From positions 1 to 20,740 of IMG/VR virus record IMGVR_UViG_3300035681_000151: DNA of 20,740 nt; one strand, written 5' to 3'. The translations under genes were made by a program, and so were the position numbers. Positions within the stretch are counted from its first letter, which is position 1. Each line of letters starts with the position of its first letter. Positions 1-8,834 of the stretch are shown here, in pieces. This DNA comes from a virus. A model generated the notes under the pieces. The model ran no database searches. It saw only the letters and a list, made by a program, of their open reading frames with translations, and was not told the DNA's origin.

Positions 1-1295
1 GTGATATTAGTTGAAAAATAATTTTCGATTGATGCACGAACAGCGTTCTGAATATCAACCGAGCTATCATTAGTTAAATTTGGATTATACTTTACTGTGT
101 CTTGAATAACAATAAAGAAGATTTCAGGATCTATAAAGGCAGGTGTTATACCCAGAGCACGCTTTTTCTTAATGTCTGTAACAATCTCCCCCCGGCGTGT
201 CGCTGTGAGAGTTTGATTGGGTTTTGGAAGAATAGAAATGTAGACCTTGCCATACTGCGGAGGATTATTATCTTCCCCTCCCCATACGACCGCTTTATCA
301 ATATAATTATATGTGCTCTTTAGATATCCCGAGTAATCACTAGTAGTAATCAATCTGTTTTGAGATGTAGCAGCACGAGTTGCATTGAATCTAATTTCTT
401 CAGTAGTTTCTTCTGGTTGAGCTCCGGATGACTTTTGTGAAACTGCAACTGTTACATCTGAATATCCTTGAATGCTGCCCGATAATGCAAATGTTTGTGA
501 CACTTTATCAGAAATATTAGCCTCTTCTCCTGAGGTCACTAAATATTCGAGAGTCACATTATTGCCTGAACTTAAACCTGCACCTATAATGCCGTCACCA
601 AAATAAACCTCATAAAACCCCTGACTGTTCTGCTCTAAAAAGTAAATAGCAGACGACCCTGTGAGTGTACTAATATCTCCATCATATCTTGTATAGGCAA
701 AACTTTCAGATGAACTAGAGGATGGCTGCACCGTCACTCGTAATGTGTTAGTGTCTATATTTTTATTTTGAATAACAAACTTTTCTGCAGGGCCCGGGGT
801 CGCGCCCACTGTAAACTTATTGACAATAAATCTTCCCTCAAAAACTGTCAAGTTTTCGAAAGAATATGTAGAACCTTCAGGAGTAATTGTCGCAGGTTCA
901 ATATTGTAAAAACTATATGATTTTGAATCAATAGTTGTTGTGAACGCTGTATATCTGTCAATAACTAGGGAAGAAGGAGAACCAATAACACCATTAACTG
1001 TTATATTTAGTTTTGCACTTGCAGCTTTTACGCTTCGAGGAGTGTAGTTAAGCATCTTGGCTAGAGAGACAACTGATTCTCTCTTCACTGCGCTGTCAAT
1101 AAACACCTCATTGACCGCCATGTTAAGATAGAAGGCGTTATAGTGTGTGTTATAAGCCAAGGTATCGATAAGAACAGATAAAGACGAACCCTCAAAGTCA
1201 TAATCAGAAAACTCTGGCTGAGCTTTGAAGAAGTTTTTGATGTTTGTCTTAATAGCATCAAAATCTAGTTCAGTGACGCGAAGATTTGTAGACAT
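1..1295 (-). CDS. 6: Baseplate wedge protein gp6 (N-terminal part; runs off left edge)
   Basis: About 431 residues are visible from an ATG at 1295, with no stop before the window edge; T4 gp6 is about 660 residues, so the C-terminal third is missing. The N-terminus (MSTNLRVTELDF, then FEGSSLSVLIDTLAYNTHYN and a MAVNEVFIDSAVKRESVVSL-type stretch) is characteristic of gp6/baseplate J-like wedge proteins. Further on, YLVTSGEEAN and a WGGEDNNPPQYGKVYISI segment fit the same family. In T4, gp6 dimers form the backbone ring of the baseplate wedges together with gp53, gp25 and gp7. The start codon overlaps the stop of the gp25 gene by one base (TAATG), so translation is probably coupled. This is the last visible gene of the minus-strand baseplate operon. 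The family call is firm; the unseen C-terminus cannot be judged. Confidence 0.85.
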   Translation of the reverse strand, partial: MSTNLRVTELDFDAIKTNIKNFFKAQPEFSDYDFEGSSLSVLIDTLAYNTHYNAFYLNMAVNEVFIDSAVKRESVVSLAKMLNYTPRSVKAASAKLNITVNGVIGSPSSLVIDRYTAFTTTIDSKSYSFYNIEPATITPEGSTYSFENLTVFEGRFIVNKFTVGATPGPAEKFVIQNKNIDTNTLRVTVQPSSSSSESFAYTRYDGDISTLTGSSAIYFLEQNSQGFYEVYFGDGIIGAGLSSGNNVTLEYLVTSGEEANISDKVSQTFALSGSIQGYSDVTVAVSQKSSGAQPEETTEEIRFNATRAATSQNRLITTSDYSGYLKSTYNYIDKAVVWGGEDNNPPQYGKVYISILPKPNQTLTATRRGEIVTDIKKKRALGITPAFIDPEIFFIVIQDTVKYNPNLTNDSSVDIQNAVRASIENYFSTNI

Positions 1296-1687
1296 TACCT
1301 TGTCCTATTAAGAATCGTAGTTACTTTTACAGGATTATCTGAATTTATCAAACGAAAGATGACCGTAATAGTTAGATCATTACTGTCTTGCGGAGATGTT
1401 ACCTGAATATCGAGAATTTCTGCTCGAGGTTCATAGGCGCGTAGAATATCTCCCACCGCTTTTCTCGCTAGCTGTATTGTTAGTGGAGTAAAGTTATCAA
1501 ACAATAGATTATGTATGCCGCATCCAATCTCAGGATGAAAGGGTCTATCAAAATTTTTTGTCTGAATAAGATTACGTATCGCACTCCTTACTGCCTCTTC
1601 ATCTTGTACTTTGACGATGTCAGCAGTTGCGGGGTGAGGTGTAAAGTTAAAATTAAAGTCTGTGAAGGTGCGTGTGTTTATTGCCAT
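1295..1687 (-). CDS. 25: Baseplate wedge protein gp25 (GPW/gp25 family)
   Basis: 130 residues, the usual length for gp25 (T4: 132). The core IQTKNFDRPFHPEIGCGIHN followed by a helix containing LARKAVGDILRAYEPRAEI is the classic GPW/gp25 signature. The protein joins the wedge core with gp6 and gp53 and helps connect the baseplate to the sheath. The older name 'gp25 lysozyme' is not supported by any catalytic motif that I can see here. The ATG lies 11 bases after the stop of the PAAR gene, with GGAGGC just upstream of that stop as a possible ribosome binding site. The stop overlaps the start of gene 6. Confident. Confidence 0.92.
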   Translation of the reverse strand: MAINTRTFTDFNFNFTPHPATADIVKVQDEEAVRSAIRNLIQTKNFDRPFHPEIGCGIHNLLFDNFTPLTIQLARKAVGDILRAYEPRAEILDIQVTSPQDSNDLTITVIFRLINSDNPVKVTTILNRTR

Positions 1688-1690
1688 AAA

Positions 1691-1700
1691 AGTATTTATT
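1691..1700 (-). promoter_or_regulatory. Weak candidate late promoter AATAAATACT
   Basis: The minus strand reads AATAAATACT, one base from the T4 late -10 element with its CT extension (TATAAATACT). It overlaps the stop codon of the PAAR gene and ends three bases before the gp25 ATG. A transcript starting here would be nearly leaderless, so it may be chance or serve only downstream cistrons. Confidence 0.25.
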
Positions 1701-2016
1701 AGCCTCCAGCGAAAACATTCGTTGAACCTTGCGAAATAATATCATTATTGGTGTAGGTATCACCAATTCGCCCCATACCCTTTCCGCCAATCTTAACTGT
1801 GCTAGATGCTTTGACTAACACACCCGTATCGGTTACTGCACAAGGTCCCAAAGGATGGGGGGATATTTTATTTCCTATAACAACGATTAATTTTCCATTA
1901 GCGTAAACATTATTGCTATTTACCTCTCCTACAGAAGTTGTCCCAGGAAACCTACACTTAAATCCAAATCCGTTGGGGGATGTCACTTTATCATCTTTTC
2001 TGGCTACTGGACGCAT
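1699..2016 (-). CDS. PAAR-domain spike tip protein (gp5.4-like)
   Basis: 105 residues. The start MRPVARKDDKVTSPNG, later internal GKLIVVIGNKISPHP and GPCAVTDTG segments, and a glycine-rich end with SSTVKIGGKGMGRIGDTYT match PAAR-repeat proteins, which cap the needle tip of phage spikes and type VI secretion VgrG trimers and help pierce the outer membrane. Conserved histidine and cysteine residues (SPHPLGPC) could bind the metal ion typical of this fold. It starts on a TAATG overlap with the upstream 434-residue gene, preceded by a good AAGGAG site. Its place in the operon, two genes from gp5, fits a partner of the gp5 spike, as T4 gp5.4 is. Confidence 0.85.
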   Translation of the reverse strand: MRPVARKDDKVTSPNGFGFKCRFPGTTSVGEVNSNNVYANGKLIVVIGNKISPHPLGPCAVTDTGVLVKASSTVKIGGKGMGRIGDTYTNNDIISQGSTNVFAGG

Positions 2017-3320
2017 TATCTGCTCCTTACTAATGATTCAATTATACTTACAGCGTTATTGAAAGAAAAATTAACTGATTGTAAGATTGTTGGTGAGAAA
2101 AGAGTACCTCCATCAAACTCTAAATTAAAGACAATTGAAACTTCTTTTGTAGTTTGAGGGGGTAGAGAAAACTCAACCAACGCACGATAATCTTCTGTTG
2201 TGTTAAAGGGAAGTTCTTTTATCGTCCCATCTCGCATTACAAACTTATATGAGGAATCCCCCAAAGCTCCCGTATAAGATCCTGAAACTACAAACTCACT
2301 CGAGGATAGTTTAGTGACGGTTATGCCTATGTTACTTAAGTCAGAAACACAGTTCCCGTTTATAGAAACCAAATTGGATCCCGGGTTACCTAGGTCTTCA
2401 TAAAAGAAAGACAACTTTATACTAAACGGTGTTCTTTCATAAACACCTGGCATATAAAAAGGAGGATCATATGATATAATAGCGTTAGGAAGCAAAACAT
2501 TAGAAACTAGTGTCTTTGTGTTAGAAGCCAAATAATCCATCAATAAAAGTATGTTTGAATAATGTACATTCGATGCGTTAATCAACCCATTTCTATATGA
2601 CACCATCAAATTTGCATCAGTCCCTAATCTATTCCTTTCTCCACTTAAAAAGGTGCTACCTGTAATATCACCATAAAGATAATTAGTTTGTACAGCTTGT
2701 TGCAAGAAAGCACCCATGGGTCCGCTGGGAGTTAGCCCAACAGACAATCTAGAAAATTCATTTGTTAAATCTGTTGATCCTTTAAGGGTATAATGATTTG
2801 TACCATCAAAGTATGCAGAACTATTAGCAATATTTCCGCCAACCTGAACATTTGATAAAAGTTGTACATTTCCTGACTCTACGATAGGCTTTATGATATA
2901 ATAGACAACATGCTGGTTTTTTAGTTCGCCGTTAGATCTTCGTTCTACACCTTGTATAATTTGACTTTGATCCAAATTATCTGCACTTGTAATTGATCGA
3001 CGACCTAATACAGCGGAAGTATCAATTACAAAAGAATGGGTAATATCCCCCCGATGAAGTATATTAGCGAAAGATGACGGGTTAACACTTCTTAGTTTTT
3101 TATTCGTATTTGGTTGCTGTAAAAGGCTTACAATAGTGGCTTCTCTTTCAGACATCGTTGTAGTCGAAGTCGGAGTTCCATTAGCTGCATATTCAAAAAG
3201 AATTCCTATATTCTCAGGAATATTATAGATAAAGGTAGGATTTACTGCCTCAGATGCTTCATCACCTATAGCAGGTGAAGGAAAGCCAACTAAATCTGTT
3301 TTAATAACCGTTAAAGCCAT
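2016..3320 (-). CDS. Unrecognised 434-residue virion-operon protein
   Basis: I do not recognise the family. The protein has no signal peptide or obvious membrane segment, and is rich in Ser, Asn, Thr and beta-branched residues, with only a single Cys. Residues about 1-60 include an IPENIGILFEYAANGTPT stretch. The middle (about 200-270) has a GPMGAFLQQAVQTNYLYGD segment. The last ~130 residues look all-beta and could be an Ig-like or jelly-roll domain (for example SFVVSGSYTGALG-type strands and FNLEFDGGTLFSP). It sits between the gp5 spike and the PAAR tip gene with TAATG overlaps on both sides, so it is made in step with them. A structural role at the baseplate or a short fibre is inferred from position and composition only; I see no enzyme motif. 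Confidence 0.6.
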   Translation of the reverse strand: MALTVIKTDLVGFPSPAIGDEASEAVNPTFIYNIPENIGILFEYAANGTPTSTTTMSEREATIVSLLQQPNTNKKLRSVNPSSFANILHRGDITHSFVIDTSAVLGRRSITSADNLDQSQIIQGVERRSNGELKNQHVVYYIIKPIVESGNVQLLSNVQVGGNIANSSAYFDGTNHYTLKGSTDLTNEFSRLSVGLTPSGPMGAFLQQAVQTNYLYGDITGSTFLSGERNRLGTDANLMVSYRNGLINASNVHYSNILLLMDYLASNTKTLVSNVLLPNAIISYDPPFYMPGVYERTPFSIKLSFFYEDLGNPGSNLVSINGNCVSDLSNIGITVTKLSSSEFVVSGSYTGALGDSSYKFVMRDGTIKELPFNTTEDYRALVEFSLPPQTTKEVSIVFNLEFDGGTLFSPTILQSVNFSFNNAVSIIESLVRSR

Positions 3321-5752
3321 TATGCAAGGTTCACAAATTTGTTTCTGGCGTACACTTTATGGTCTTTAAAGGTCGCTGTGGCTAAAGGATGCCGTTGACC
3401 TGTCTTATCAAAGGCAATATGGATCCACGGATTTCTTGCTCCGCCCCCATACTCAAGCAGCAACTGCTTATACGGCACATTATCTGCTATCCATTTAATG
3501 ATCTCAAAGTATTGCGATGGTTGCACAGAAGGAAACTGAATATCAGCTGCCATACCAGCACCGTGATCAGACACATTAGTGCGTGCGGCTTTATCTAATC
3601 TAAATGCATTAGTGACAATCATATCTGGGTATTTTGTCTTAATCTTATCTAGACAGTTAACTGCTAAGTTCTTAAGATTGCAAACGATTTGTCCTTGAGT
3701 CAAACCTCTTTGTGCTGTAACCTTTTCTTTGACAACTGCAGATCTTGATGATAGCTGACCGAGATTAAAAAACTTAGATAGTTGCAGATTGTCAGGAAAT
3801 ACGGTGGTATTAGCAAACTCGCCGCAATCACATTCTGTAGGATCGATCTGATTATCGAGAGGCTCTGCAGATTCACCCTCAGAGGGTGTAGTTTCCACAA
3901 TATCTCCATTCTCGACTTGCCTTTGATGTATTTCTTCTGCTCCAGGTTCACCTGCATCAAGATCAAAAGCATCCTGATTAGTATCAGGTCTTTGTAGAGG
4001 ATTTACATCAGTCTCTTCTATTTCAAGTGTGTCGGGAGCTGCCCCAAGACCATTCGCTGATGCAATACCTGAATTGAAGTTGATCTCACCTCCATCTATC
4101 GCCGTGCCACCATCCGCTGCTATTTCAACCATTCCTGCAGCAGTGAAGTTAACTGAGTCTGCTTTAACATTAAAGGCGCCGCCGGTGATTATATTAGTAT
4201 CCCCCGCAACATTTAAGTTTAGATTATTGTTAACCGTTGCATTAACATCACCATAAACCTGCAAGTCGACTTTATTCTTGACTAGAATTTGTGTAGCACC
4301 TTCGACGGTTAACTTGTATGCACCTCGAGTATACAAATAGTTATTGTGCTCAATTAACTCAAAGTTGTCACCCATAGTTTTTCTAACCATGGTTCCGTTT
4401 ACGTCTATCTCTATGTAGGTTCCTGCCTTATGATAAACATGAATTCTTTCTTGGCCAGGTGTGCTATCAAATTCTACCAGGTGGCCACCTTCGGTTTCAA
4501 AGGTTTGATTAAATGGATACTTAGCATTATAAGCGGGTTGCGGTTCATCCCAAGGATCACCTGTAACTATAGGGACATCTTCTCTAATGCTATTGCGTCT
4601 CTTTTGAATAGGTGTTTTGTCAATCTCACCCGCTGCAAGTTTATTGGTATCGGGATGATCGGTGTAAGTACATTTTGGAAATTCATTATTGGGATCGGCA
4701 AATGGGCGAGGTTGTAAGTCTCCTATATTATTAAGAGAACCTGCAGGATCAACATTAGCAGGTATTGCAGACTCAGCAGCGTTTTGTAGAGGCACGCTTG
4801 GACCTACAGCCAACGCCCCCACTTCATAATATGTTCTTCCTGTGACTCCGTTACCGTCTTTATTATCTCTTCCCGCTGCAAAGGATGATGCCCCTCCCGC
4901 ACCTAAAAGATGTGAAACACTTAATAAACCTGCGACTTTTCCTGGATCATCGTTAGATGTTAAAATTCCTTTTCGTTTCAAAACACCATAGTTGAACTTA
5001 AGATTTTCAACCATGATAGTCTCTTGTTTCTTACCATTATTAATAAAGTCGGCTTTTGACTTTAATGCATTCTTTCCTGTCCAATTAGCAGGATTATCCA
5101 AAATATCATTAGTTAGTTTTTGATTGTTTCCTACCTTAATATAACCCAGAGTGGCTAACGCCATCGCACCAAATTGATACTTTCCAACATAACCTAATCT
5201 ATTTTGAGCATCGTAGTTTTGTTTTCCTCCGGGAATAGAACTTGATTCTTTTTTCCCAATAGCATTCATTAAACTTTGAACTTGCTCGGGTGTTAGTGGG
5301 GGAAGATCGCTTAATCCTTCTTCTACAGCAGGTGTGTCTGATAATATAGGATTACCTGATCCATCCAGAATAGGACTGCCATCGGATGCTCGTACCACAT
5401 TGGGAGGATTTGACGCTTGCTGCACTTGAGCAGTTTCACATTTCGGAAGAGGTGCAGGATTACCGCCAAGTGTACCCATAACCATGGGTTGTTGCATATC
5501 ATCGCCATCAAGGAAGAATCCCACACACCAGGATCCTGTCATTAATCCTACGGGGGCTGTTCCTATTCCTGAAATAGCTGCAGAAGTCGTGGGTTGCAAT
5601 ACCATTGCCCAAGGAAGATCTTCTATAGGAAGAATCGAAAGATTGTCGGTATGGTATCCTATGATCCTCACACGAACACGACCTAGTTTCTCAGGATCGT
5701 TTCGATCCTCTACTACACCTACCCACCAATTGAAAGGTTGCTTTAATATCAT
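3320..5752 (-). CDS. 5: gp5-like tail spike with lysozyme-like domain and C-terminal M15 peptidase domain
   Basis: 810 residues, much longer than T4 gp5 (575). Residues about 1-100 form the gp5/VgrG-type OB fold (WWVGVVEDRNDPEKLGRVRV, then GSWCVGFFLDGD and MVMGTLGG). Residues about 150-315 look like a lysozyme/transglycosylase fold: candidate catalytic Glu169 in GKKESSS, a GKYQF motif at 190-194, and SHLLGAGGA around 280. Residues about 420-560 are short repetitive beta strands (VYGDVNATVNNNLNLNVAGD) as in VgrG-type triangular needles. The last ~150 residues resemble M15 D-Ala-D-Ala peptidases: SDHGAGMAADIQ near 728-739 and WIHIAF near 776-781, giving probable zinc ligands His730, Asp737 and His778. 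The protein would puncture the outer membrane and open peptidoglycan during DNA entry. It starts on an ATGA overlap with the gp27-like gene, matching the T4 gp27-gp5 partnership. Confidence 0.88.
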   Translation of the reverse strand: MILKQPFNWWVGVVEDRNDPEKLGRVRVRIIGYHTDNLSILPIEDLPWAMVLQPTTSAAISGIGTAPVGLMTGSWCVGFFLDGDDMQQPMVMGTLGGNPAPLPKCETAQVQQASNPPNVVRASDGSPILDGSGNPILSDTPAVEEGLSDLPPLTPEQVQSLMNAIGKKESSSIPGGKQNYDAQNRLGYVGKYQFGAMALATLGYIKVGNNQKLTNDILDNPANWTGKNALKSKADFINNGKKQETIMVENLKFNYGVLKRKGILTSNDDPGKVAGLLSVSHLLGAGGASSFAAGRDNKDGNGVTGRTYYEVGALAVGPSVPLQNAAESAIPANVDPAGSLNNIGDLQPRPFADPNNEFPKCTYTDHPDTNKLAAGEIDKTPIQKRRNSIREDVPIVTGDPWDEPQPAYNAKYPFNQTFETEGGHLVEFDSTPGQERIHVYHKAGTYIEIDVNGTMVRKTMGDNFELIEHNNYLYTRGAYKLTVEGATQILVKNKVDLQVYGDVNATVNNNLNLNVAGDTNIITGGAFNVKADSVNFTAAGMVEIAADGGTAIDGGEINFNSGIASANGLGAAPDTLEIEETDVNPLQRPDTNQDAFDLDAGEPGAEEIHQRQVENGDIVETTPSEGESAEPLDNQIDPTECDCGEFANTTVFPDNLQLSKFFNLGQLSSRSAVVKEKVTAQRGLTQGQIVCNLKNLAVNCLDKIKTKYPDMIVTNAFRLDKAARTNVSDHGAGMAADIQFPSVQPSQYFEIIKWIADNVPYKQLLLEYGGGARNPWIHIAFDKTGQRHPLATATFKDHKVYARNKFVNLA

Positions 5753-7074
5753 TGTCTTGCTGCCAAAGAGTCTTTAATTAATTCCATGACCATCACATGG
5801 GTTCTATAGTTTATTTTATGTCTTATCGCACTTACAAGATAAATTCCTGAGTATAATTGATCTTGTCCTTTATCTGAAACAGCTCCTTTAGGGCTAGTTT
5901 CGGGGTAAACAAACTGAACTAAACAACCCGCGAACATATCACTTCTACCATGAACAGTTAAATTAATCTTAAAGTTATTCAGTTCGTTTAACTTTGTTGT
6001 TCTATTGCCAAATATGTCTTTTACTCTAGTGGGGTAGTTATCTTGTACATCAGAAAACAACTTTGAGTTAGCAGGATATATCTTTGTATAAGTAGACGGA
6101 TTCCTGTAAGCGTTCAGAGAGAAGTTTGGTACACTAAGATTACCCTCAGTATGTTTGAATGTGTCATAGCTAGAAGGGTAATCAAATTCTTTGGTTTCAT
6201 ACGCTTTTGTCACAGGATCGTATGCAATTACCTTATTTGCATAAAACCCATTAGTTGAGTTATTAAGATTATCAACTAAACTTACAACCTCAAAGCTCTG
6301 CGCCAAGAATAATTTTTGAAATAAATCATTTGAGTCAAGGGTACCCGTAGGCACATAAAAATATGAGCCTGCAATTTTATTGCTGTTTTCTGAATCACGT
6401 AAGATATCTTCTATACTACCAAAGAAGAATCCTTTTGTACTCTCCCAAAATAGATAGTCACATGCATTTCCCTCTTGTGGAATAGCTTTTGAGCATAACC
6501 AATTCAAACATTTTGAGGGTGACCAGCCCGGGCTAATAAACTTAATTTTATTCTGTGTTTCAGTAAACAGAAAAGGTGTTTGTGTTTCTTCATCAGGAAT
6601 AATGTCATCCTCTACAAACTTAACATAGCTTGAGGTTGCAAGATATGATGTATAGATTCTTTGCGCCACATCTGATACTAAACCTGAATAAGGTTCAAAG
6701 ATAGACAAGTTAGAATCATATATTCCTTCAAGGGACATAAAGTGTATAATATATGTTTGAGTACTATTGTCTGTAATCGTCTTTTGATCTGTTACAGAAT
6801 AAACCTTAAAATACTTTCTGAAATATGAATTCAGTTGTGGAGTTCCAAAACTCATGACAAGAAACTCTTCTCCAATTATGGGAAGTCTAGATAATAAGTT
6901 GTTTGAGTCAGATAGCATGATCTGACCATGTAAAAAGTTTGAGAAGATATCTTCGTAAAGATTCAGCTCAATTAAATAGTCATTGAGGTCAACTACGATT
7001 CCGTTTGATGATATTAATTTTAAGTATTCAAGATCTACCTGACCTGGGTAGGTTAATTTTACCATACTATCCAT
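5749..7074 (-). CDS. 27: Baseplate hub protein, gp27-like
   Basis: 441 residues. The N-terminal half (LTYPGQVDLEYLKLISSNG, then VDLNDYLIELNLYEDIFSNF and a HGQIMLSDSNNLLSRLPIIG stretch) is typical of gp27/gpD-type hub proteins that form a torus around the spike. The C-terminal part (INLTVHGRSDMFAGCLVQF, then QLYSGIYLVSAIRHKI) matches the second hub domain of this superfamily. T4 gp27 is 391 residues. The first ATG (7074) is 9 bases after GAGG and overlaps the gp53 stop by 8 bases; a second ATG at 7065 is possible but badly spaced. It lies directly upstream of the gp5 spike gene, its expected partner. The hub role is firm; the gp27 name rests on motif memory and gene order. Confidence 0.8.
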   Translation of the reverse strand: MDSMVKLTYPGQVDLEYLKLISSNGIVVDLNDYLIELNLYEDIFSNFLHGQIMLSDSNNLLSRLPIIGEEFLVMSFGTPQLNSYFRKYFKVYSVTDQKTITDNSTQTYIIHFMSLEGIYDSNLSIFEPYSGLVSDVAQRIYTSYLATSSYVKFVEDDIIPDEETQTPFLFTETQNKIKFISPGWSPSKCLNWLCSKAIPQEGNACDYLFWESTKGFFFGSIEDILRDSENSNKIAGSYFYVPTGTLDSNDLFQKLFLAQSFEVVSLVDNLNNSTNGFYANKVIAYDPVTKAYETKEFDYPSSYDTFKHTEGNLSVPNFSLNAYRNPSTYTKIYPANSKLFSDVQDNYPTRVKDIFGNRTTKLNELNNFKINLTVHGRSDMFAGCLVQFVYPETSPKGAVSDKGQDQLYSGIYLVSAIRHKINYRTHVMVMELIKDSLAARQ

Positions 7075-7633
7075 TGATTAACGCCTCAAACTCAGAAACG
7101 AAAGCTGATAAAAGTTTAGGTCTCAAAACTCTAATAGTTCGTTTTTCTTCATTAAGTTTGCTTTCATACGCTAAATTAGTGATAGGATAGGCGCTAGGGT
7201 ATGTCAATTCTGTTCCAACAACAATACCTGTACCAAACTCATCAACCTCCCTGTTAATAGTCAGTTGTGTGCTGTCTACCACTGTATCATCATCTGCTGA
7301 CAGTGTGTGATATTTTACCCCCGATATATTTCCGCTATATTTTGTGTCTACGAAATCAAACAATTGTGTGTCAGTTAAAGGCCAATCATATCGAGGATCA
7401 ATAATATCATTTAGCAACATGACCACCCAATGGTATTGGGGGTCGCCATACAACTTAAATGATACCGACTCTGGCGTCTCTCCATCTTGAATAGTGTATT
7501 CCTCATAGATGGCATAGTTCTCTTTAGTTTGTTGATTAACTGATACTCTACGAAGTATATCAGAAACAACCTTAAATGTTCTCCCCGAGTCTACAGAATA
7601 AGGTATTAGGGGTAGTTTAGAAAAATATGTCAT
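7067..7633 (-). CDS. 53: Baseplate wedge protein gp53
   Basis: 188 residues from the ATG at 7633, chosen because AAGGG lies 8 bases upstream and the ATG follows the previous stop by one base; a longer reading to 7651 would need an unsupported start. The sequence MTYFSKLPLIPYSVDSG, then YTIQDGETPESVSFKLYGDP and HWVVMLLNDIIDPRYDWPL is the hallmark of the gp53 wedge family, with a LysM-like segment near the middle. In T4 gp53 clamps gp6-gp25 wedges together and joins neighbouring wedges. The neighbours, a tube-junction protein upstream and hub/spike genes downstream, agree. Confidence 0.93.
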   Translation of the reverse strand: MTYFSKLPLIPYSVDSGRTFKVVSDILRRVSVNQQTKENYAIYEEYTIQDGETPESVSFKLYGDPQYHWVVMLLNDIIDPRYDWPLTDTQLFDFVDTKYSGNISGVKYHTLSADDDTVVDSTQLTINREVDEFGTGIVVGTELTYPSAYPITNLAYESKLNEEKRTIRVLRPKLLSAFVSEFEALING

Positions 7634-7634
7634 A

Positions 7635-8807
7635 TCAATAACCCTTAACAATTCTCTCTTTAGTTAGAAGTTCAATTTCTTTGAAAGTAAGACTCAAAAT
7701 AATTTCTGTAGGTGCACCGTCATCAAAAGAAGAGAAAAACTGACTCCCGTAATCTACTTGCATATCAGTTAAAACACATGTGCTAATTTTATGCAGAAAT
7801 GTGTTTTCTTCACCTCTAAAGTAGTATTGCATTTCAAACTCAGAAGGATACACATAAAACAAACCCCCATCCGATAATTCGGGATGCATATGAAACTTAA
7901 ACAGGTCAATTATTCTTCGTACATTATGAACTTCAGATTCGCTTTTGGGAAGAAAGGTATACTTAAAGGAAAATGTTCGAAAGTCAATAGCTTCAAACAT
8001 TACTTCTTTAAACGGGTTGGTGGCGACTTTTGCCGCTAACTTAATACCTTGTGTTGCAACTTCTCCCAATTTTAATCCTGCAGAACTTGCAATACTGCCA
8101 ATAGAGGCCAATCCTGCGAGCGCCGCCTCTTGCATCCTTCCCCCCATAGATGTTTCTATAGCAGATGATCCACCCAATATACCTGCAAGCATTCCGAAAT
8201 CAAAGTCTTTATATTTTACTGAATATTTCACGGAGGGTATAGAGTCGATAGGAAGCATAATCGCATCAGTGACTCGCATGGGTTCTGAAATTGAAAAGGT
8301 ATCTGACATTTGCTGCAGACCTGCTATAACAGCCCCAGCACCTGCACCGCCGGCAGCCCCCAAGGCAAATGCAGCGGTTTTAGATGCTCTTTCAATGGCG
8401 ATTTGTAATTTATTTGCAGTTGCACCTCCAAGTTTTCCTATAAACTTACCCGCAGCAGCTGTTGCTGCACCTGCAGCAGCTCCTGCAGCTATAGCTGTAC
8501 CAACCTGCCCGGTATTTGCTAAAGTGCTTGATGCTAAACGATTTTGCCCTGCACTACTTACATCAACATCTACTATGTTTTGTTGCTTAAATTTTGTTTT
8601 TCCTCTAGCATTGATGTAGAAAACAATAAAGTGCTGTAAATCTGCTCTTGAAGAAATGTCCTCAGGGTATGACAAGTCTTTGATAGCGTAAGGACCCGCC
8701 GATGACTGTGAAATTGATTTTGGGTTACGATTCTCTTCACCTGCAAACTTACCCATCGTTTGCTGTGTATTAAACTGATCGAGAATTCGGTTACTATTGG
8801 TTGCCAT
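7635..8807 (-). CDS. Baseplate tail-tube junction protein (gp48/gp54 type)
   Basis: 390 residues. The C-terminal half (FEAIDFRTFSFKYTFLPKSE, RRIIDLFKFHMHPE, then GLFYVYPSEFEMQYYFRGEE and a FLHKISTCVLTDMQVDYGS stretch) matches the proteins that cap the baseplate and start the tail tube; it resembles T4 gp48 more than gp54 from memory, and the two are related. Residues about 90-190 are unusually rich in Ala and Gly (AIAAGAAAGAATAAAGKFIG, AAFALGAAGGAGAGAVIAGL), a glycine-zipper-like hydrophobic insert not expected in T4 gp48. It is the first gene of the minus-strand baseplate operon and starts 28 bases downstream of a late-promoter motif. The family is firm, the gp48/gp54 choice is not. Confidence 0.8.
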   Translation of the reverse strand: MATNSNRILDQFNTQQTMGKFAGEENRNPKSISQSSAGPYAIKDLSYPEDISSRADLQHFIVFYINARGKTKFKQQNIVDVDVSSAGQNRLASSTLANTGQVGTAIAAGAAAGAATAAAGKFIGKLGGATANKLQIAIERASKTAAFALGAAGGAGAGAVIAGLQQMSDTFSISEPMRVTDAIMLPIDSIPSVKYSVKYKDFDFGMLAGILGGSSAIETSMGGRMQEAALAGLASIGSIASSAGLKLGEVATQGIKLAAKVATNPFKEVMFEAIDFRTFSFKYTFLPKSESEVHNVRRIIDLFKFHMHPELSDGGLFYVYPSEFEMQYYFRGEENTFLHKISTCVLTDMQVDYGSQFFSSFDDGAPTEIILSLTFKEIELLTKERIVKGY

Positions 8808-8812
8808 GGCGT

Positions 8813-8820
8813 TATAAATA
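8813..8820 (+). promoter_or_regulatory. T4-type late promoter (TATAAATA) for gene 4 operon
   Basis: A perfect TATAAATA, the -10 element read by the T4 late sigma factor gp55. It lies 25 bases before the ATG of gene 4, leaving room for a short leader. It faces plus, toward head and tail genes. Confidence 0.75.
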
Positions 8821-8834
8821 TTTGGTGTAGATTA

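Noticed and set aside
7945-8619. Plus-strand frame of 224 residues opposite the gp48/54-type gene
   Set aside because: Ala/Pro-rich mirror of an Ala/Gly-rich gene, with no ribosome site or family match; the minus-strand gene is clearly real.
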